Assembly: GCF_028640845.1 (NCBI RefSeq)
Contig: NC_080542.1
Location: 67,710,211 to 67,774,210, forward strand
DNA: 64,000 nt
Direction of reading: 5' to 3'
From: Ahaetulla prasina
Taxonomy: Eukaryota > Chordata > Lepidosauria > Squamata > Colubridae
Shown here piece after piece: positions 12,505 through 22,328 of the stretch. Each line of letters starts with the position of its first letter. Positions within the stretch are counted from its first letter, which is position 1. Position numbers and translations under genes: made by a program. The notes below the pieces were generated by a model. The model did no database searches, was not told the DNA's origin, and saw nothing but the letters and a program-made list of their open reading frames with translations.

Positions 12505-13625
12505 ATGCAATAGTCCTCAACATTGACGTAAGGAGACTAGATAACGGAGAACTGGAAACCCATGTTTACCGCAAACCCACAGACCAGATCCTCAGCTTCA
12601 CAAGCAACCACCCCACTGCATACAAAAGAAGCTGTGTCCAGACCCCCTTCAGAAGGGCCAATACACACTGCATCACCACAATGTTAAGAAAAGTAAAAGA
12701 GAAATGGCTGCTTGAAATCTTTCTCCATAATGGCTATTGGGAAAATTTCAAATTCCAATACACAGCACCCAAACCACAACACATCACGCAGCCAACTACC
12801 ATGCAAAAACTAACCCTACCATACACAAAAGGGATATTAAAAATGACAGCCAGAATTCTCCATCCCTAGGAATAGCAATAGTGTACAAGCCCACAGCTAC
12901 ATTCTGCCAGGAATTATCCAAAGACAAAATGAAGAAGGATGAAAGAAACAATGTAATTTTAAAATCAGCTGTAACAATTGCAACCAATTCTATGTGGGAA
13001 AAATATCACGTCAATTAAAAAACAGGATCCACAAACAATAGTTGGCAGTCAAACATCACAATCCCAAATCTTTAATCTCTACTCACACCGACACAAACAG
13101 CACCGGTTTGATTGAAGCAACACAGAAATAATCAGGCACACTATAACCCGCCTCTTTCATGAGTTCATTGAAGCCTGGCCTGGCATGCCACAGGCAATTT
13201 CATCAAGAGACACATTGACCTACAGCTTGCCTACTTCAGAGTCCAAATCAACCACACAGCCAACCAGAGGCAGCACCAACCCTCAATCAACCCATGCTAG
13301 CCCTCCCACCAGCACTTCACCTCCCAAAGATCCTCACCTGATGTAAACCCCCCCATCACAAAACCCATCACAAGACTCTCACTGGTGATTCACACCTGAC
13401 CCATCACAAGGCCATTATTTGATACATCCATATCTGACACATCACAAAACCCTGATCTGATGGGACCCTCACCTGACATGACCTCATCATCACAAGGTGT
13501 ATTGACCACATGAAGCCCTTATAAACAGGGAAAAAAACCTGATACTGACATCCTCTAAACTTTTCTGAAGTTGTTACCTAGCCTGGTAATGAAAAGTTTG
13601 GAAGCCAATCCACAAGCTTGGAAAA
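12505..13625 (+). pseudogene. Old Penelope-like element, RT thumb to GIY-YIG end, degraded
   Basis: Translation from about 12,505 gives the region just after the RT catalytic core (LETHVYRKPTDQ, then TSNHPTAYKRS). About 400 bp further on, in another frame (12,953-13,042), comes a GIY-YIG-like endonuclease piece with CNNC and FYVGKI. This order (RT thumb, linker, GIY-YIG) is diagnostic of Penelope-like elements. The catalytic RT core is absent (5' truncated) and frameshifts and stops break the rest. The sequence is clearly a different family from the PLE at 17,855-26,645. The 3' untranslated part (13,300-13,560) has repeated ACCTGA..CATCACAA blocks. Confidence 0.75.
13565..13600 (+). ncRNA. 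Degenerate hammerhead-like motif of the old PLE
   Basis: The order is CTGAAG, then a stem TTACC / GGTAA closing a short loop, then GAAA. This matches the layout of the motif in the younger PLE (CTGAAGA, stem, 6-nt loop, stem, GAAA) although the stem bases differ. The base expected to be A at the end of the first core block is T, and the sequence after GAAA is not ACGTC, so activity is unlikely. Confidence 0.4.
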
Positions 13626-13744
13626 TGAAACTTCACCCTCATGTTTGTTTGTCTGCTTTATAGATGCTGCAAGTGTCAGTTCATTTAATCAAGGGCTAAA
13701 CCCAAGTGCTGCCTACTTTATGAGAAAAATAAAGTATGAAAAGT

Positions 13745-16362
13745 ATTCCTTTTGGGAGCGGAGCTGACGTCGCAGCAAGAATGGAGAGTTTTCACAGGGC
13801 TCTGTTTAAGCTGCTGTATTCTACCTGACAGGAGGTCCAATTGGACTCAATTGGACCTAAGCCACCTTGGAGAGGTGGCAGAGGCAGAGGGGGAAGTTTT
13901 GTCGATCGCAGGGAGCCTGCAATCTCACTGTTCGATCCTAGAAAACTCCTCATCCTGATGAGGGAAAAAGACAGCCATGAAGCTGGCCTGACCGAGGCTG
14001 TGACAACTCTGATGAAAGAGCAGTAAAGGAGATGAGCGAAAAACAGTGTGTGTGATCTGGGTGAGCTCTTCTTAATTTCGAACTCCTATTGAGGAATTTA
14101 CCCCAGAAATCAACTTCTTTCTGAAAATGAGACTCTAAAAGAGAGGAGATAATCTTTATTCACCCCTCTAGAATGGTGGTGACTAAATACAAGAGCTGCT
14201 GACAGACCTGAGTGAAGGAGAAGAAAGCGCTTGGTAAAAATAGATCTTTAACAGGTTGCAGTTCCAGGTGGCTTGCTTGTGGATATTTTGCCAGCTTTAT
14301 GGATACTTAAGATACTTTTTTATATATAGTATACATTGTAATCCTGGAAAATGAACTTTGCAGAAGTGAAAGTTTAAAGCGGATTTGGGTGAAAATGGAG
14401 AAATAGAATAAAAACGTTACCTGCTGGTGGAACCTGTCAAGCAAAGGGAGAAGACCTTAAGCAATTGAACAGTCTGGTACAATACAAAAGCTTGGGTCCT
14501 TGGAACTGAACTGAGTTGATAAATTTAATTGGGTGCTGTCCTGTGGAATTAACACTTACAAACTGCTTACACTGGACACTTAGAAACAGATGGGGAAGAC
14601 ATAGAAACTTGTCCTTGAGATCATTTAACTCTTTGTGGATTACGTTGGACAGCATGAAATTTGGATTTAACTTGAACTAAGTGGAAATTTTTTTGAACTG
14701 CTGAATAGAGGTGACATGCAACTATTGGGCTTCTTGTGGGCTTTGTGGATTACAAATATCATTTCTTATATGAAAAATAAGTGAATTAAGAGGGATATTG
14801 AAGAGACTACTTGGATATTCTACATACAATCAGTTTGGAATTTAGAGTTAAAATTAATGTTAAAAGATAGTAAATTATTTGAGGAATGAAAGGCAGGGAA
14901 AAATAAATTGTAGGGGAAAGAGCACTACTGGTTAGTATTAAAAGGGGAACAAAGAGGCTGTGGAGAATTTGGGAGAAATTTGAAGAGTGGTGGGGCATGT
15001 TGCTGATACATTGATAAAGTTCAAAATTTCAAATTCAAACCTATCTAAATTAGGGAAAAAACTAAATTGGCATCATCATCTGCCCCATCATCAGCCCCAT
15101 CATCAGCAACATCAAGTTGTTCAGGCCAAAGGTCAATAGAAAGCTTCATCCAGTAGGAAAAAATGAATACAATTCAAAAAGATGCAAACATTGTTCCAAT
15201 TGCTACAAGAGGCCATAACCAAGAACCATAATGAAATAAAGACTGACATAGGTGAGATAAGAACCGAGATGGGAGAGATCAAGAGAAAAATGCAGTGTAT
15301 GGATGAAAAACTGTGGGCTTTTCAACAAATACTAACCAAAAATGAAGACAACATTAAAATAATTGAAGAAAACTCAGAACAAGTTGGGGGGAAAAAATGG
15401 AGAAAATGAATCATAGACTAACACAGGCCAATAAAGAACTTAAAGGAACTGTAATCCAGCTGCAAATGGAAAAGGCTGAACACTTCTTGAGGTTTCAGAA
15501 TATTAAGGAAGGGAAAGAGGAAAACATAGCTGAATTGAGGGTAGATCTATTGGCTCAAACATTACAGATAACAACGCACGAGATGAGGGCGGAGATAAAT
15601 GAAGTGTTCAGAATTCACACTAGCTATGCTAAGAAGAAATTCCTGAGGGAGATACATGTAAGATTCATGAAAAACACAATAAGAGCAGAAATTCTTAAAA
15701 AAATAAAAGAGGAAACCCTAAAATATAAAGGAGGAGAGGTTGTGGTTCTAAAGAAAGTTCCCAGAAGAGTTAAAGACCTGTAGAAGCAGTATCAATTTCT
15801 GATAGGACAGTTGATCAAACACCATGTAAACTTTAGATGCCTGATACCAGAGGGAATTTTACCTGGAATGATAGAAGACACAGACTATACTCTCTAGATA
15901 GTGCATATGAATTGTACGGCTATTACTTTAAGCCACAGGAGCAACAAACAAGATGAGAGGCAGGAGAAAATAAAAGACAAGAGGAATTAATGACAGATGA
16001 AGCTACGACTAAACAACAAGAAGAAAATGAAGTTGAACAAAAGAGACAAGCAGAACGAGAAGGAGTAAGAACAAAGGAGCAGAAAGAAATAAAAACAACT
16101 AAAACTGAAAAACCCACTTATGAGTGACATAATGAAAGAAGAAACAAATTTACTATAAATTAACATAAATGGATTAAATTCTCCCATGAAGAGGAGAAGA
16201 CTCTTTACAAAACTGTGAAAAAATGGACTTAGATATAGTTTGCCTACAAGAAGTACAAATCAAAAGACAGCATAATAAACTCTTAGAATACCCCAAAATT
16301 GGGAAACTATATTTCTTGTTGGCACAACAAAAGAAAAGGGAAGTGGTCTTGTGCTAATTTCT
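13745..16362 (+). mobile_element. L1 LINE, 5' UTR to start of ORF2
   Basis: The G-rich leader starting near GGGAGCGGAGCTGACG is followed by about 1.4 kb of 5' region, a broken ORF1 (15,182-15,783) and the first part of ORF2 (about 16,150-16,362: INGLNSPMKRRRL and QEVQI-like endonuclease blocks with stops). The sequence stops where the Ty3-like element begins, so the 3' four-fifths are missing. This is unusual, since L1 copies normally lose the 5' end; the missing part was probably removed by a later rearrangement or insertion. Confidence 0.7.
15182..15783 (+). pseudogene. L1 ORF1 (RNA-binding protein), frameshifted
   Basis: Two frames cover it. At 15,182-15,409 there is a heptad-rich coiled coil (EIKTDIGEIRTEMGEIKRKM). 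At 15,397-15,783 the coiled coil ends and the RRM-like block HFLRFQNIKEGKEENIAEL appears, followed by the C-terminal domain with REIHVRFMKN and KYKGGEVVVLKKVPRRVKDL. This is the standard L1 ORF1p order (coiled coil, RRM, CTD), a trimeric nucleic-acid chaperone that coats L1 RNA. A frameshift near 15,400 separates the halves. Confidence 0.8.
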
Positions 16363-17545
16363 ATATGAAGTCTCTGTTTCTGTTTCCCTGGGATGATGTA
16401 GTTTGGGAGGGGTTTGGTTAGCATTACTTTAAATAGCTGGTTGTAAATGAGAAGCTTCAGTTCTTGCGTAGATCTCTTGTTATCACAAGCCTTCCAATAA
16501 ACGCTCCTTTTGGAACAACTGCAGTTTCAAGAGGCCTGCTTTCTTGGAAGATTGGAGAGGCAAGACCTTACATTAGGCAAGAACTGCAAACTTGTCAACC
16601 TGGAGAGGTAACAGCTCTACCTTGGGGACCATGCACACCATGTCTGCTCAGGACAGTGTTTTGGAGGGGAGAAACCCATATCCAAAATCTCAATTCAGGC
16701 CCTTAATGCCTGGGTCAAGGAAAACATTGCCTCAAGTACTACTGCCAAGCCGAAATGGTCCATTGTTGTTGGAAAGATGGAAGACTGGGGTGGCAGAACC
16801 AAAGATGTCAACAACCTGGTTGGAAGCAGAAGATGGGAGACCTTTATGACAGTGAAGAACTGGAAGGAACCCCAGACTGGCCCAACCTATTCCTGAGGGA
16901 AACCATAAATCTCATGAGGGAGGCCATCCATGGTGCGTGGATCCAGGATGCCCAGGCTTGCACTGCAGGCCAGTTAGGAGTTGATGAACAAAAGGGATCC
17001 CCAATCCCAGGGACATTAGCTGAAACCGTAGTGATTACTGATGAAACCATTTATACCATTGAAGCTCCACCCAGGAGACATCTCAATGCAAAGCAAGGCT
17101 TGTGACTCGACAAGAAGAGGCTTCCACCCTTAGAATGAAAGGTGCCCCCTCTTGGTATCAAATTCAGTGGGAATCCCCAGCAACTGGGATTTTTCCTCAC
17201 ACACGTACTAACCTACATGCAGGAGTATGGGAGGGTTGTCCTACAGAAGGTGCCAAAGTCAGGGTTGTCACCCTGGCTCTAGAAGAGTCAGCTGCACGTT
17301 GGATGGTGAGCCTCCATAATGCAGATGCACCAGAGCTCCACAACTTCAACCATTTCATGACAGCCCTGATACGGAGATTTGAGGACCCCTTAGCCAACTG
17401 CAAGACTAGAGACTGCACAAGGCACATCAAACAGGGACACCGTCCAGTCACTGACTACACCAAAGAGTTTTGTGATCTGACTTGCCATGTAGATTGGCCA
17501 GAGGAAATACTTATGAGTTGGTTCAAAGATGGCTGAAATGATGAT
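16363..17545 (+). pseudogene. Ty3/Gypsy retrotransposon: probable LTR part and broken gag
   Basis: An upstream non-coding stretch with a polyadenylation signal (CCAATAAACGC at about 16,495) looks like part of an LTR. Gag-like frames follow at 16,592-16,849, 16,755-17,105 and 17,102-17,536, offset by frameshifts. The last carries the retrotransposon gag core: ALEESAARWMVSLHN, FMTALIRRFEDPL, then RHIKQGHRPVTDYTKEF and WPEEILMSWFKDG. It resembles the Ty3/Gypsy gag lineage from which RTL/PEG10 genes arose, but the frame breaks argue against a domesticated gene. Pol and the 3' LTR are absent; the sequence is cut by the hAT piece at 17,553. Confidence 0.7.
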
Positions 17546-17552
17546 CTGCACA

Positions 17553-17705
17553 CAGTGGTGGGATTCAATTTTTTTTACTACCGGTTTTGTGGCTGTGGCT
17601 TGCTTGGTGGACATGGCTTGGTGGTCATGTGACTGGGTTGACATAGCTTGGTAGTCATGTGATTGGGTGGGTATGTGACTGGGTGGCCAACTTGACATCA
17701 CTCAC
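17553..17705 (+). mobile_element. hAT-like element, 3' truncated
   Basis: It starts CAGTGGTGGGATTCAATTT and continues ACTACCGGTTTTGTGG with repeated TGGTCATGTGACTGGG blocks, the same family as the complete copies in this window. The right terminus and target duplication are not found before the (TA)n tract at 17,829. Confidence 0.6.
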
Positions 17706-17709
17706 ATAA

Positions 17710-17732
17710 AGGGTTAGGGTTAGGGTTAGGGT
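17710..17732 (+). repeat. Short interstitial telomeric repeat (TTAGGG, about 3.5 units)
   Basis: The sequence reads GGGTTAGGGTTAGGGTTAGGG, three to four perfect vertebrate telomere units directly after the hAT-like fragment. It is too short to be a chromosome-end relic by itself. Confidence 0.95.
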
Positions 17733-17828
17733 GCCTGGCCTCTCCTCACTTCAAGAGCCTCAATAGGATACAATTTCCCTGTCTATTTATTTACTACTAC
17801 TGAACATCCAAAATATACTATTTAATCC

Positions 17829-17854
17829 TATATATATATATATATATATATATA
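17829..17854. repeat. (TA)n tract bordering the PLE array
   Basis: About 13 TA units sit directly against the terminal GTTTTCTGAGGTTTTC of the minus-strand PLE copy. Confidence 0.95.
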
Positions 17855-19650
17855 TGTTTTCTGAGGTTTTCACGGGTGTTTGTATATAGGTCTTTGGTTG
17901 TTCGGGTTTTCTCCCGTGTAAAATTGGAAGTGTCTTGGCGACGTTTCGACGAAGTCTCATTCGTCATCTTCAGGCTTCAGCTTCGTGCTTCTGGGAGCAA
18001 TGTGTGATCGCAGCTGTTTCTTCCTTTTAACTGCTAGTGGGGGTTTGAACTGATTGGGTGGGAGCTTGGCTGTGCTCTGATTGGATGGGGGTTTTTCTGT
18101 GCTCTGATTGGCTGGGGTGTGTCCTGTGTTGGTGGGGGCTTGGTTGTGCTCAGTCTAATCTGTGCTGCAGGGGGATTTGAGCTGGTGAGCTGCACTGCTG
18201 CTGTTTGGCTTCGTGTTCGTGGTCGTGCTACATCTTCGTAGTGGGTGTCAGTCTGCTGCATGTATGGATTGGAGGGGTTTGAAGTGGCTAATGTTGCAGC
18301 TGCGGTCTGGCTTCTGGTCCTTGGTCGTGCTTCCTGATCAGTGTGGGTTTGGGTGTGCTTTCTGGGTGGATGTGTGGTGGTGACATCCTGTGTGGACCTC
18401 GTGAGTGTGGGTCTGGTGTCATTCCTCGTGTTAGGGACACGTTTGTCAATAAGGGCAGGTTTCCAAATGGCTGGTAGGCGGAGGTATCATCTCGTTTGTT
18501 CATGCTGTGTGGGCGTTTTCTATCTCGATGGCTTCTCTGATTATTCTGTTGTTAAAGTGTTCAGTTTTGGCGATAGTTCTGGTCTTTTAAAGTCAATATC
18601 GTGTCCTGTGACTTTAAAGTGTTGGACCAGGGAAGAAGTTGGTTCCTCTTTTTGAATGAGTTCTTGTGTTCTTCAATCGTGCACTTATTCTTCTGTTGGT
18701 TTGTCCAATGTATGTGGTGGGGCAGGCGGTGCATGGATTTCATATACTCCTTGATTTTCTAACTCAATTTTGTCTTTGGGGTTTCTTAGGATGGTGGATA
18801 TTTTTGGTTTGTGCAGAATGCTGTCTTGATGTTATGTTTGTGGAGGATCTTGCTGATTCTGTCTGTGGTGCCTTTTATATATGGGAGGAGGGCTGTGCCA
18901 TTTTCTTGCTCTCTGTCTTGGGTTTTAGTGGGGGTTCTTTTGGATTAGTTTGGTAATCTTATTTCTCTGGAATCCATTGGATGTTAGTACGTTTGTGAGA
19001 GTGTGTAGTTCGGTTTTAGGTGTTGTTCGTCAGCTAAGCATTTTGTTCTAGAGATGAGTGTCTTGGCTACGGAGTTGATCTGTGCTGGTGGTGGTGTGAG
19101 AGTGCATGCAGATAGCGGTTTGTGTGTGTTTTCTTCTGGTAGATGGTGTGTCCTAGGGAGCCATTGGGTTTCTTGTAGACTAAGACATCTAGGAAGGAAG
19201 TTGGTTGTTAACTTCTGTTTCCATGGTGAACTGTATTTTGGGGTGTAGGCTATTGAGGTGTGTGAGGAAGTTTTCAAGTTTTTCTTTCCGATGTGGCCAG
19301 ATTATGAAGGTGTCGTCTACGTATCTGAGCCAGAGTTTGGGTTTGTGATCAGATTTTTCTAGTGCTTGGGTTTCAAAGTGTTCCATGTAGAGGTTGGCAA
19401 TGACAGGTGAGAGGGGTGATCCCATGGGTGCGCCTTCTATTTGTTTGTATTTTTGTCCGTTATAGATGAAGTATGTGTTGGATAGGCAGTGGTTGGTCAG
19501 ATCTAGTATGTGCTTGGGGGGGTTATATTTGTTTTGGATAGCTGTCAAGGCTTCTTTGATTGGCACTTGGGTGAAGAGGGATATGACATCAAAGCTCACG
19601 AGTAGGTCGCTGGGCTGTAAGTTTTGTTTCTTTATGTTTCTTTATGATCT
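17855..19650 (-). mobile_element. Penelope-like element copy A, 5' truncated
   Basis: Read on the minus strand, it begins inside the RT domain and runs through the endonuclease and 3' region to the terminal repeat at 17,855. It is near-identical to copy B. The 5' truncation is at 19,650, where the sequence switches in one step to the start of plus-strand copy B. A 10-bp stretch (TTTCTTTATG) is doubled just before the switch. The frame 19,189-19,599 holds RT motifs A (SFDVISLF), B (GAPMGSPLSPVIANLY) and C (YVDD). After that a frameshift follows, and the endonuclease region (18,561-18,743) is out of frame. Confidence 0.9.
17940..17973 (-). ncRNA. Hammerhead-ribozyme-like motif, PLE copy A
   Basis: The reverse complement reads CTGAAGA, T, GACGAA, loop TGAGAC, TTCGTC, GAAACGTC, identical to the copy at 20,039-20,072, where the structure is described. 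Confidence 0.6.
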
Positions 19651-19902
19651 GAAAGCACACCCAAACCCACACTGATCAGGAAGCACGACCAAGGACCAGA
19701 AGCCAGACCGCAGCTGCAACATTAGCCACTTCAAACCCCTCCAATCCATACATGCAGCAGACTGACATCCACTACGAAGATGTAGCACGACCACGAACAC
19801 GAAGCCAAACAGCAGCAGTGCAGCTCACCAGCTCAAATCCCCCTGCAGCACAGATTAGACTGAGCACAACCAAGCCCCCACCAACACAGGACACACCCCC
19901 AG

Positions 19903-19961
19903 CCAATCAGAGCACAGAAATACCCCCATCCAATCAGAGCACAGCCAAGCTCCCACCCAAT
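19903..19961 (+). promoter_or_regulatory. Three CCAAT boxes at 27-bp spacing in the PLE terminal repeat
   Basis: CCAATCAG occurs at 19,903, 19,930 and 19,957, at exact 27-bp intervals, as part of short tandem units (CCAATCAGAGCACAG). CCAATCAG is the preferred form of the NF-Y box in vertebrate promoters. Its position upstream of the ribozyme-like motif and frames fits an internal promoter. No TATA box is evident. The same boxes recur in copies C, 25,600-25,680, 26,090-26,150, 62,660-62,730 and 63,230-63,270. Confidence 0.5.
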
Positions 19962-20038
19962 CAGTTCAAACCCCACTAGCAGTTAAAGGAAGAAACAGCT
20001 GCGATCACACATTGCTCCCAGAAGCACGAAGCTGAAGC

Positions 20039-20072
20039 CTGAAGATGACGAATGAGACTTCGTCGAAACGTC
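20039..20072 (+). ncRNA. Hammerhead-ribozyme-like motif, PLE copy B (reference copy)
   Basis: The order is CTGAAGA (fits core CUGANGA), an unpaired T, stem GACGAA, loop TGAGAC, stem TTCGTC, GAAA, then ACGTC. ACGT is self-complementary, so a very short stem III could form between two molecules, with cleavage predicted after the C at 20,072. The base pair G/C on each side of the core, and GAAG upstream with CTTC downstream, could make stem I. PLE terminal repeats are known to encode hammerhead ribozymes. The extra T between the core and stem II is atypical, so catalytic activity is uncertain. Confidence 0.6.
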
Positions 20073-20121
20073 GCCAAGACACTTCCAATTTTACACCCGT
20101 GAAAACCTCAGAAAACAAATA

Positions 20122-20574
20122 TTGCACCTCTACGGGGAGGAAATCCACCATCTGACCAGGACCAATGAAAAACTAGAAGTCCAAAGAGCTTCCATTTTAT
20201 GTGACCTCGCATTCCTAGGAAACTGCCGGGATCAAAATTTAATCCCCAAATGCTTCCAATTGAAATTCCACTCCAACTCTGCAGCCACCAAACGCATCCT
20301 AAAAAGAACAGAATTGGCCTTAATCAGAAATGAACTTCACACAAAAAGATTCCTCCTAGATCAAATCAACAAAGATCTCCTCACACTTCACCTCAAACTC
20401 AGCAACAAGATGCACCCGGCACTTTGGGACAAATCCAAACAACTTGCCGTCTGGAGAGCCGAAACACAGACCACCCTCAAGACAGACACGCACACCAACA
20501 AACTCAAGACTACAAGAACGCCAGAAAACAAACCCTCCACCCTCACAGCAACACATGAAACAAACAGTGCATAA
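20122..20574 (+). pseudogene. PLE copy B N-terminal coding region, frame-shifted
   Basis: A 150-codon frame starting MHLYGEEIHHL directly follows the terminal repeat. It includes lysine-rich helical sequence (LALIRNELHTKRFLLDQINK) typical of the region N-terminal to a PLE reverse transcriptase. Near 20,440 the likely coding frame passes to a second one (20,444-20,683, containing DVLSKGFNFAVTPKYIPTE, a conserved PLE block), and then to the main frame at 20,610. Relative to copy C, a GC pair is missing at about 20,676, which explains the last break. Confidence 0.7.
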
Positions 20575-20609
20575 CATCTCAGATAGGATCCTCACCAAAG
20601 CTGAAACCG

Positions 20610-22328
20610 ATGTCCTTTCCAAAGGATTCAACTTTGCAGTCACTCCCAAATACATCCCCACTGAGACCATTATATGGAGTTGAAACCAGCCTGACCAAAA
20701 TCAACCCCGATGACGCTAACAAAATCAGACTCGAAATCACCAACATCCTCTGCAGCAGCAAGCCACCCAAAAGCAACTTACCCAAAGAGGAACAGACAGC
20801 ACTACTTAACCTGAAAAAAGATACCAGCATAATAATCCTACCAGCAGACAAGGGCAACGCCACGGTGGTTATGAACACATCTGACTACCAAACCAAATTA
20901 ACCAACCTACTCCAAGACCCTGCATACAAGCCCCTAAAACCAGACCCCACCACCTACCTAGAAAAAACCACTAGATCCAAAATAAAAGCCTCCCCCATCA
21001 GCGAAGAAATCCAACAAAGAATCATTCCCAGAGAGAAATCATCCAGATGCCCTAAGCTCTACGGCCTCCCCAAGATACACAAAGAAGGAACCCCACTCAG
21101 ACCCATAGTCAGCTCCATAGGCTCACCTCTACAAAACCTAGCCAAATTTCTCGCCAAACAACTACAGCCCTATGCAGAATCCATCGCCTCACATGTAAAA
21201 AACTCATTCCAGTTCATAGAGATCATAAAGAAACAAAACTTACAGCCCAGCGACCTACTCGTGAGCTTTGATGTCATATCCCTCTTCACCCAAGTGCCAA
21301 TCAAAGAAGCCTTGACAGCTATCCAAAACAAATATAACCCCCCCAAGCACATACTAGATCTGACCAACCACTGCCTATCCAACACATACTTCATCTATAA
21401 CGGACAAAAATACAAACAAATAGAAGGCGCACCCATGGGATCACCCCTCTCACCTGTCATTGCCAACCTCTACATGGAACACTTTGAAACCCAAGCACTA
21501 GAAAAATCTGATCACAAACCCAAACTCTGGCTCAGATACGTAGACGACACCTTCATAATCTGGCCACACGGGAAAGAAAAACTTGAAAACTTCCTCACAC
21601 ACCTCAATAGCCTACACCCCAAAATACAGTTCACCATGGAAACAGAAGTTAACAACCAACTTCCCTTCCTAGATGTCTTAGTCTACAAGAAACCCAATGG
21701 CTCCCTAGGACACACCATCTACCAGAAGAAAACACACACAAACCGCTATCTGCATGCACTCTCACACCACCACCCAGCACAGATCAACTCCGTAGCCAAG
21801 ACACTCATCTCTAGAACAAAATGCTTAGCTGACGAACAACACCTAAAAACCGAACTACACACTCTCACAAACGTACTAACATCCAATGGATTCCAGAGAA
21901 ATAAGATTACCAAACTAATCCAAAAAGAACCCCCCACTAAAACCCAAGACAGAGAGCAAGAAAATGGCACAGCCCTCCTCCCATATATAAAAGGCACCAC
22001 AGACAGAATCAGCAAGATCCTCCACAAACATAACATCAAGACAGCATTCTGCACAAACCAAAAAATATCCACCATCCTAAGAAACCCCAAAGACAAAATT
22101 GAGTTAGAAAATCAAGGAGTATATGAAATTCCATGCACCGCCTGCCCCACCACATACATTGGACAAACCAACAGAAGAATAAGTGCACGCATTGAAGAAC
22201 ACAAGAACTCATTCAAAAAAGAGGAACCAACTTCTTCCCTGGTCCAACACTTTAAAGTCACAGGACACGATATTGACTTTAAAAGACCAGAACTATCGCC
22301 AAAACTGAACACTTTAACAACAGAATAA
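20610..22328 (+). CDS. Penelope-like reverse transcriptase with GIY-YIG endonuclease
   Basis: A 572-codon frame. RT fingers: PKLYGLPKIHKEGTPLRPIV, residues 148-167. Motif A: SFDVISLF, catalytic D221. Motif B: GAPMGSPLSPVIANLY, 273-288. Motif C: YVDD, 310-313. The thumb follows ([15 protein letters not shown]). The C-terminus has a GIY-YIG endonuclease: GVY at 503-505, a CxxC zinc-binding pair at 509/512, YIG at 516-518 and the arginine/glutamate helix RRISARIEEHKNSF at 522-535. Such proteins nick target DNA and reverse-transcribe their RNA in the nucleus. All visible catalytic residues are present. The annotated start is only the first ATG in this frame; the natural protein begins upstream in another frame, so the copy is probably defective at its N-terminus. 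Confidence 0.9.
   Translation: MSFPKDSTLQSLPNTSPLRPLYGVETSLTKINPDDANKIRLEITNILCSSKPPKSNLPKEEQTALLNLKKDTSIIILPADKGNATVVMNTSDYQTKLTNLLQDPAYKPLKPDPTTYLEKTTRSKIKASPISEEIQQRIIPREKSSRCPKLYGLPKIHKEGTPLRPIVSSIGSPLQNLAKFLAKQLQPYAESIASHVKNSFQFIEIIKKQNLQPSDLLVSFDVISLFTQVPIKEALTAIQNKYNPPKHILDLTNHCLSNTYFIYNGQKYKQIEGAPMGSPLSPVIANLYMEHFETQALEKSDHKPKLWLRYVDDTFIIWPHGKEKLENFLTHLNSLHPKIQFTMETEVNNQLPFLDVLVYKKPNGSLGHTIYQKKTHTNRYLHALSHHHPAQINSVAKTLISRTKCLADEQHLKTELHTLTNVLTSNGFQRNKITKLIQKEPPTKTQDREQENGTALLPYIKGTTDRISKILHKHNIKTAFCTNQKISTILRNPKDKIELENQGVYEIPCTACPTTYIGQTNRRISARIEEHKNSFKKEEPTSSLVQHFKVTGHDIDFKRPELSPKLNTLTTE

Noticed and set aside
16592..17536. Possible domesticated gag gene (RTL/PEG10-like)
   Set aside because: The frame is broken at least twice and the fragment is cut off by a hAT piece, with no sign of a preserved single reading frame.
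17710..17732. Chromosome-end telomere
   Set aside because: Only about 3.5 units, flanked by kilobases of transposon sequence on both sides.
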